64,000 nucleotides of DNA, taken from contig NZ_WSEL01000009.1 of the NCBI RefSeq assembly GCF_009758015.1, positions 2,179,005-2,243,004 of the forward strand. Direction: 5' to 3'. The DNA comes from Ramlibacter pinisoli (lineage in GTDB: Bacteria > Pseudomonadota > Gammaproteobacteria > Burkholderiales > Burkholderiaceae_C). The notes beneath the pieces are model-generated. The model saw only the letters and a program-made list of their open reading frames with translations. It did no database searches and was not told where the DNA came from. Made by a program: the position numbers and the translations under genes. Numbering within the stretch: position 1 is the stretch's first letter; each line of letters opens with the position of its first letter. Positions 62,088 to 64,000 of this stretch are shown here, piece after piece.

Positions 62088-63773
62088 ATGGACAGGCCTT
62101 GGCTGCGCAGCTACCCCGCGGGCGTTCCGCAGCAGATCGACCCGGGACAGTTCCGTTCGCTGAGCCAGTTGCTGGAGGAGTCGTTCCGGCGCAATGCCAG
62201 CCGGCCGTTCTCCGTCTGCATGGAGCGCTGGATGTCGTACCAGCAGCTCGACGAGTTGTCCGCCGCGCTGGGCGCATGGCTGCAGGCACGGGGCCTGGAA
62301 CCCGGTGCCCGGGTCGCGCTGATGCTGCCCAACATCCCCCAGTTCGCGGTGGCGATGGCGGCCGTCATTCGGGCCGGCTACACCTGCGTGAACGTCAACC
62401 CGCTGTACACGGCGCGCGAGCTGGAGCACCAGCTCAAGGACTCGGGCGCGACGGCGATCATCATCCTGGAGAACTTCGCCCACACGCTGGAGGAAGTGAT
62501 CGACCGCACGCCGGTGAAGCATGTCGTGCTGACGGCCTTTGGCGACCTGCTCGGCTTCTGGTATGGCCACTGGATCACGTTCGCCGTGCGCCACCTGGCC
62601 AAACTGGTGCCGGCCTTCCGGCTTCCGCTCGACCAGGGCCGGCAGGTCACGACCTTCCGGCAGGCGCTGGCGGCCGGCCAGGGCCTCAAGCTCCAGCCGA
62701 GCGAGCAGACGCTCGACTCGGTCGCCTTCCTCCAGTACACCGGTGGCACCACCGGCCTGTCGAAGGGGGCGGTGCTGACCCACGGCAACATCGTCGCGGC
62801 CATCCTGCAGGCCGAGGCCTGGTTCACGCCGGCCCTCGCCAAGATCGGCGATGTCGGCAAGTCCAACTGCATCACCGCGCTGCCGCTGTACCACATCTTC
62901 GCGCTCACGCTGTGCCTGCTGTCCATCCGCTGGGGCGCGCACCTGACGCTGGTGCCCAATCCGCGCGACGTCGGCAAGTTCATCGAAGTCCTCAAGCGCC
63001 GGCCGTTCCACCTGCTGCCGGCCGTGAACACCCTGTTCAATTCCCTGCTGCAGCATCCGCAGTTCAGGACGGTCGACTTCTCCCAGTTGTGCGTGTCGCA
63101 GGCGGGGGGCATGGCGGCCTCGGAAGGCACGGCGCGCCAGTGGCAACAGGTGACCGGTTGCGCCATGGTGGAAGGCTGGGGGATGAGCGAGACCTGCGCC
63201 ATCGGCACCAACAACCCGGTGCTGAGCACCAGGTTCTCGGGCACGATCGGGCTGCCCCTGCCGGGGATCGACATCGCAATCAAGGACGACGACGGCCGTG
63301 ACGTCGCGATCGGGCTGCCCGGCGAGATCTGCATCCGCGGCCCCAACGTCATGCGTGGCTACTACCAACAGCCGGATGAGACGAGCAAGGCGTTCACCGC
63401 CGACGGTTGCATGCGCACGGGCGACGTCGGCGTCATGGACGAGAACGGTTACACCCGGATCGTCGACCGCAAGAAGGACATGATCCTGGTGAGCGGCTTC
63501 AACGTGTTCCCGAATGAACTCGAGAACGTGATTTCGCTGTGCCCGGGTGTGATCGAATGCGCAGCGGTCGGCGTTCCCGACGAGAAGCAGGGCGAGGCCA
63601 TCAAGGTGTTCGTGGTCAAGAACGACCCGGTGCTGACCGAGGACGACGTGGCCCAGTACTGCCGCCAGAACTTCACCGGCTACAAGGTGCCCAAGTACAT
63701 CGAATTCCGCGACGACCTGCCCAAGACCAACGTCGGCAAGATCCTGCGGCGGGAACTGCGCAACGGTAAATAG
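62088..63773 (+). CDS. fadD: Long-chain fatty acid-CoA ligase
   Basis: A 561-residue adenylate-forming ligase. P-loop LQYTGGTTGLSKGAVLTHGN (about 214-233), A5 WGMSETCAIGT, FACS signature GCMRTGDVGVMDENGYTRIVDRKKDMILVSGFNVFPNELE (about 440-480), catalytic NVGKILRRELR. The full set and length fit FadD. It activates exogenous or recycled fatty acids for beta-oxidation. AGGAG precedes the ATG by seven bases. Confidence 0.93.
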   Translation: MDRPWLRSYPAGVPQQIDPGQFRSLSQLLEESFRRNASRPFSVCMERWMSYQQLDELSAALGAWLQARGLEPGARVALMLPNIPQFAVAMAAVIRAGYTCVNVNPLYTARELEHQLKDSGATAIIILENFAHTLEEVIDRTPVKHVVLTAFGDLLGFWYGHWITFAVRHLAKLVPAFRLPLDQGRQVTTFRQALAAGQGLKLQPSEQTLDSVAFLQYTGGTTGLSKGAVLTHGNIVAAILQAEAWFTPALAKIGDVGKSNCITALPLYHIFALTLCLLSIRWGAHLTLVPNPRDVGKFIEVLKRRPFHLLPAVNTLFNSLLQHPQFRTVDFSQLCVSQAGGMAASEGTARQWQQVTGCAMVEGWGMSETCAIGTNNPVLSTRFSGTIGLPLPGIDIAIKDDDGRDVAIGLPGEICIRGPNVMRGYYQQPDETSKAFTADGCMRTGDVGVMDENGYTRIVDRKKDMILVSGFNVFPNELENVISLCPGVIECAAVGVPDEKQGEAIKVFVVKNDPVLTEDDVAQYCRQNFTGYKVPKYIEFRDDLPKTNVGKILRRELRNGK

Positions 63774-63931
63774 CGCCTGGCCGGCGCGGGATGGGTCGGT
63801 CGGTAGCGGCGCGGGCAAATTGCCACCCTCATTAGCCACCCAATGGCCACCTATTGCGGCAGCGGCTTCCGCGAACTGGAGACGCCGCGTGGCCGCCAAT
63901 TCGCACCACGGGCATTCGAATTTGCGCGCCC
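63774..63931. other. Intergenic region between fadD and rrn terminator
   Basis: 158 bases of non-coding DNA after fadD. It contains a short direct repeat GCCACCcaatGGCCACC region (63824-63851) but no hairpin with a T-run for fadD on the plus strand, and no reading frame with a start and ribosome-binding site. Confidence 0.4.
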
Positions 63932-63968
63932 AAAAAGCAAAAGGCCCAGCATGTTTTGCTGGGCCTTT
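63932..63968 (-). terminator. Rho-independent terminator of the 5S/rrn operon
   Basis: AAAGGCCCAGCA (63940-63951) and TGCTGGGCCTTT (63957-63968) are perfect 12-base arms around a 5-base loop. On the minus strand it is followed by TGCTTTTTG. It lies 11 bases after the 3' end of the 5S rRNA, as expected for an rrn operon. Confidence 0.92.
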
Positions 63969-63979
63969 GCCGCTGTAAG

Positions 63980-64000
63980 AGCCTGACGATGTCCTACTTT
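63980..64000 (-). rRNA. rrf: 5S rRNA, 3' end (partial)
   Basis: The last bases of the window read AGCCTGACGATGTCCTACTT, the complement of AAGTAGGACATCGTCAGGCT, which is the 3' end of beta-proteobacterial 5S rRNA. The gene continues outside the window to the right, so an rRNA operon transcribed leftward must end here. Position of the exact 3' end is uncertain by one or two bases. Confidence 0.85.

Overview
The window is about 70% G+C chromosomal DNA, densely packed with bacterial genes. Several things point to a beta-proteobacterium of the order Burkholderiales, probably Comamonadaceae-like (Ramlibacter or Variovorax type): the block corC-lnt-glyQ-glyS-gmhB-plsC, Bug/TctC-type solute receptors, TctA/TctB with TctDE-type regulators, a LiuR-controlled isovaleryl-CoA dehydrogenase and many acyl-CoA enzymes. 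The genus is inferred from gene content, not from a marker. I see no phage, insertion sequence, CRISPR array or tRNA. Coding density is high and no gap between genes exceeds about 300 bases.

Layout. 1-10.3 kb: mixed exported and housekeeping genes (glycine-zipper protein, metallo-beta-lactamase-fold hydrolase, DUF192, DSD1-type PLP enzyme, flavodoxin-like protein, FAD monooxygenase with DUF2783 partner, phasin-like protein, a Bug receptor and a lipoprotein of LOG fold). 10.3-20.1 kb: a PAS-LuxR regulator facing an eight-gene leftward operon (acyl-CoA synthetase, FAH-family hydrolase, complete NitT/TauT-type ABC importer, metallo-hydrolase, cupin), plus a second acyl-CoA synthetase upstream. 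20.2-26.3 kb: D-tartrate dehydratase with an overlapping zinc-ribbon gene, a divergent TIR-like-domain protein with a long Pro-Thr linker, another Bug receptor, a Mut7-C protein and a secreted lipoprotein. 26.3-34.0 kb: a universal stress protein, a TerC-family membrane protein, and tctBA flanked by two OmpR-type two-component systems.

34.0-43.3 kb: phosphatases, acyl-CoA dehydrogenase, SDR, thiolase, carbonic anhydrase, isovaleryl-CoA dehydrogenase, thioesterase and the MerR-family regulator LiuR, with two identical LiuR operator sequences. 43.2-51.7 kb: a conserved envelope and translation block (ygjP-like, plsC, gmhB, glyS, glyQ, lnt, corC, GNAT). 51.8-53.5 kb: an Lrp-type regulator divergent from hpd. 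53.6-60.2 kb: a signalling cluster with a small class III cyclase-domain protein, a Crp/Fnr regulator with intact cyclic-nucleotide contact residues, a LuxR regulator, a 1120-residue hybrid kinase and a response regulator with a degenerate cyclase domain. 60.3-63.8 kb: a lipase-like protein, an unknown protein and FadD. The right edge holds the last ~20 bases of a leftward 5S rRNA gene and its terminator.

The observations I rank highest are: five TGTCG boxes at exact 11-base spacing in front of terC, ending 11 bases from a candidate -10; the TIR-like effector-type protein; tctBA without tctC between two TctDE-like systems; a small dispersed intergenic repeat present twice with both ends conserved; the LiuR operators and their overlap with promoters; a low-G+C mosaic segment inside glyS; and the cyclase-Crp pair.
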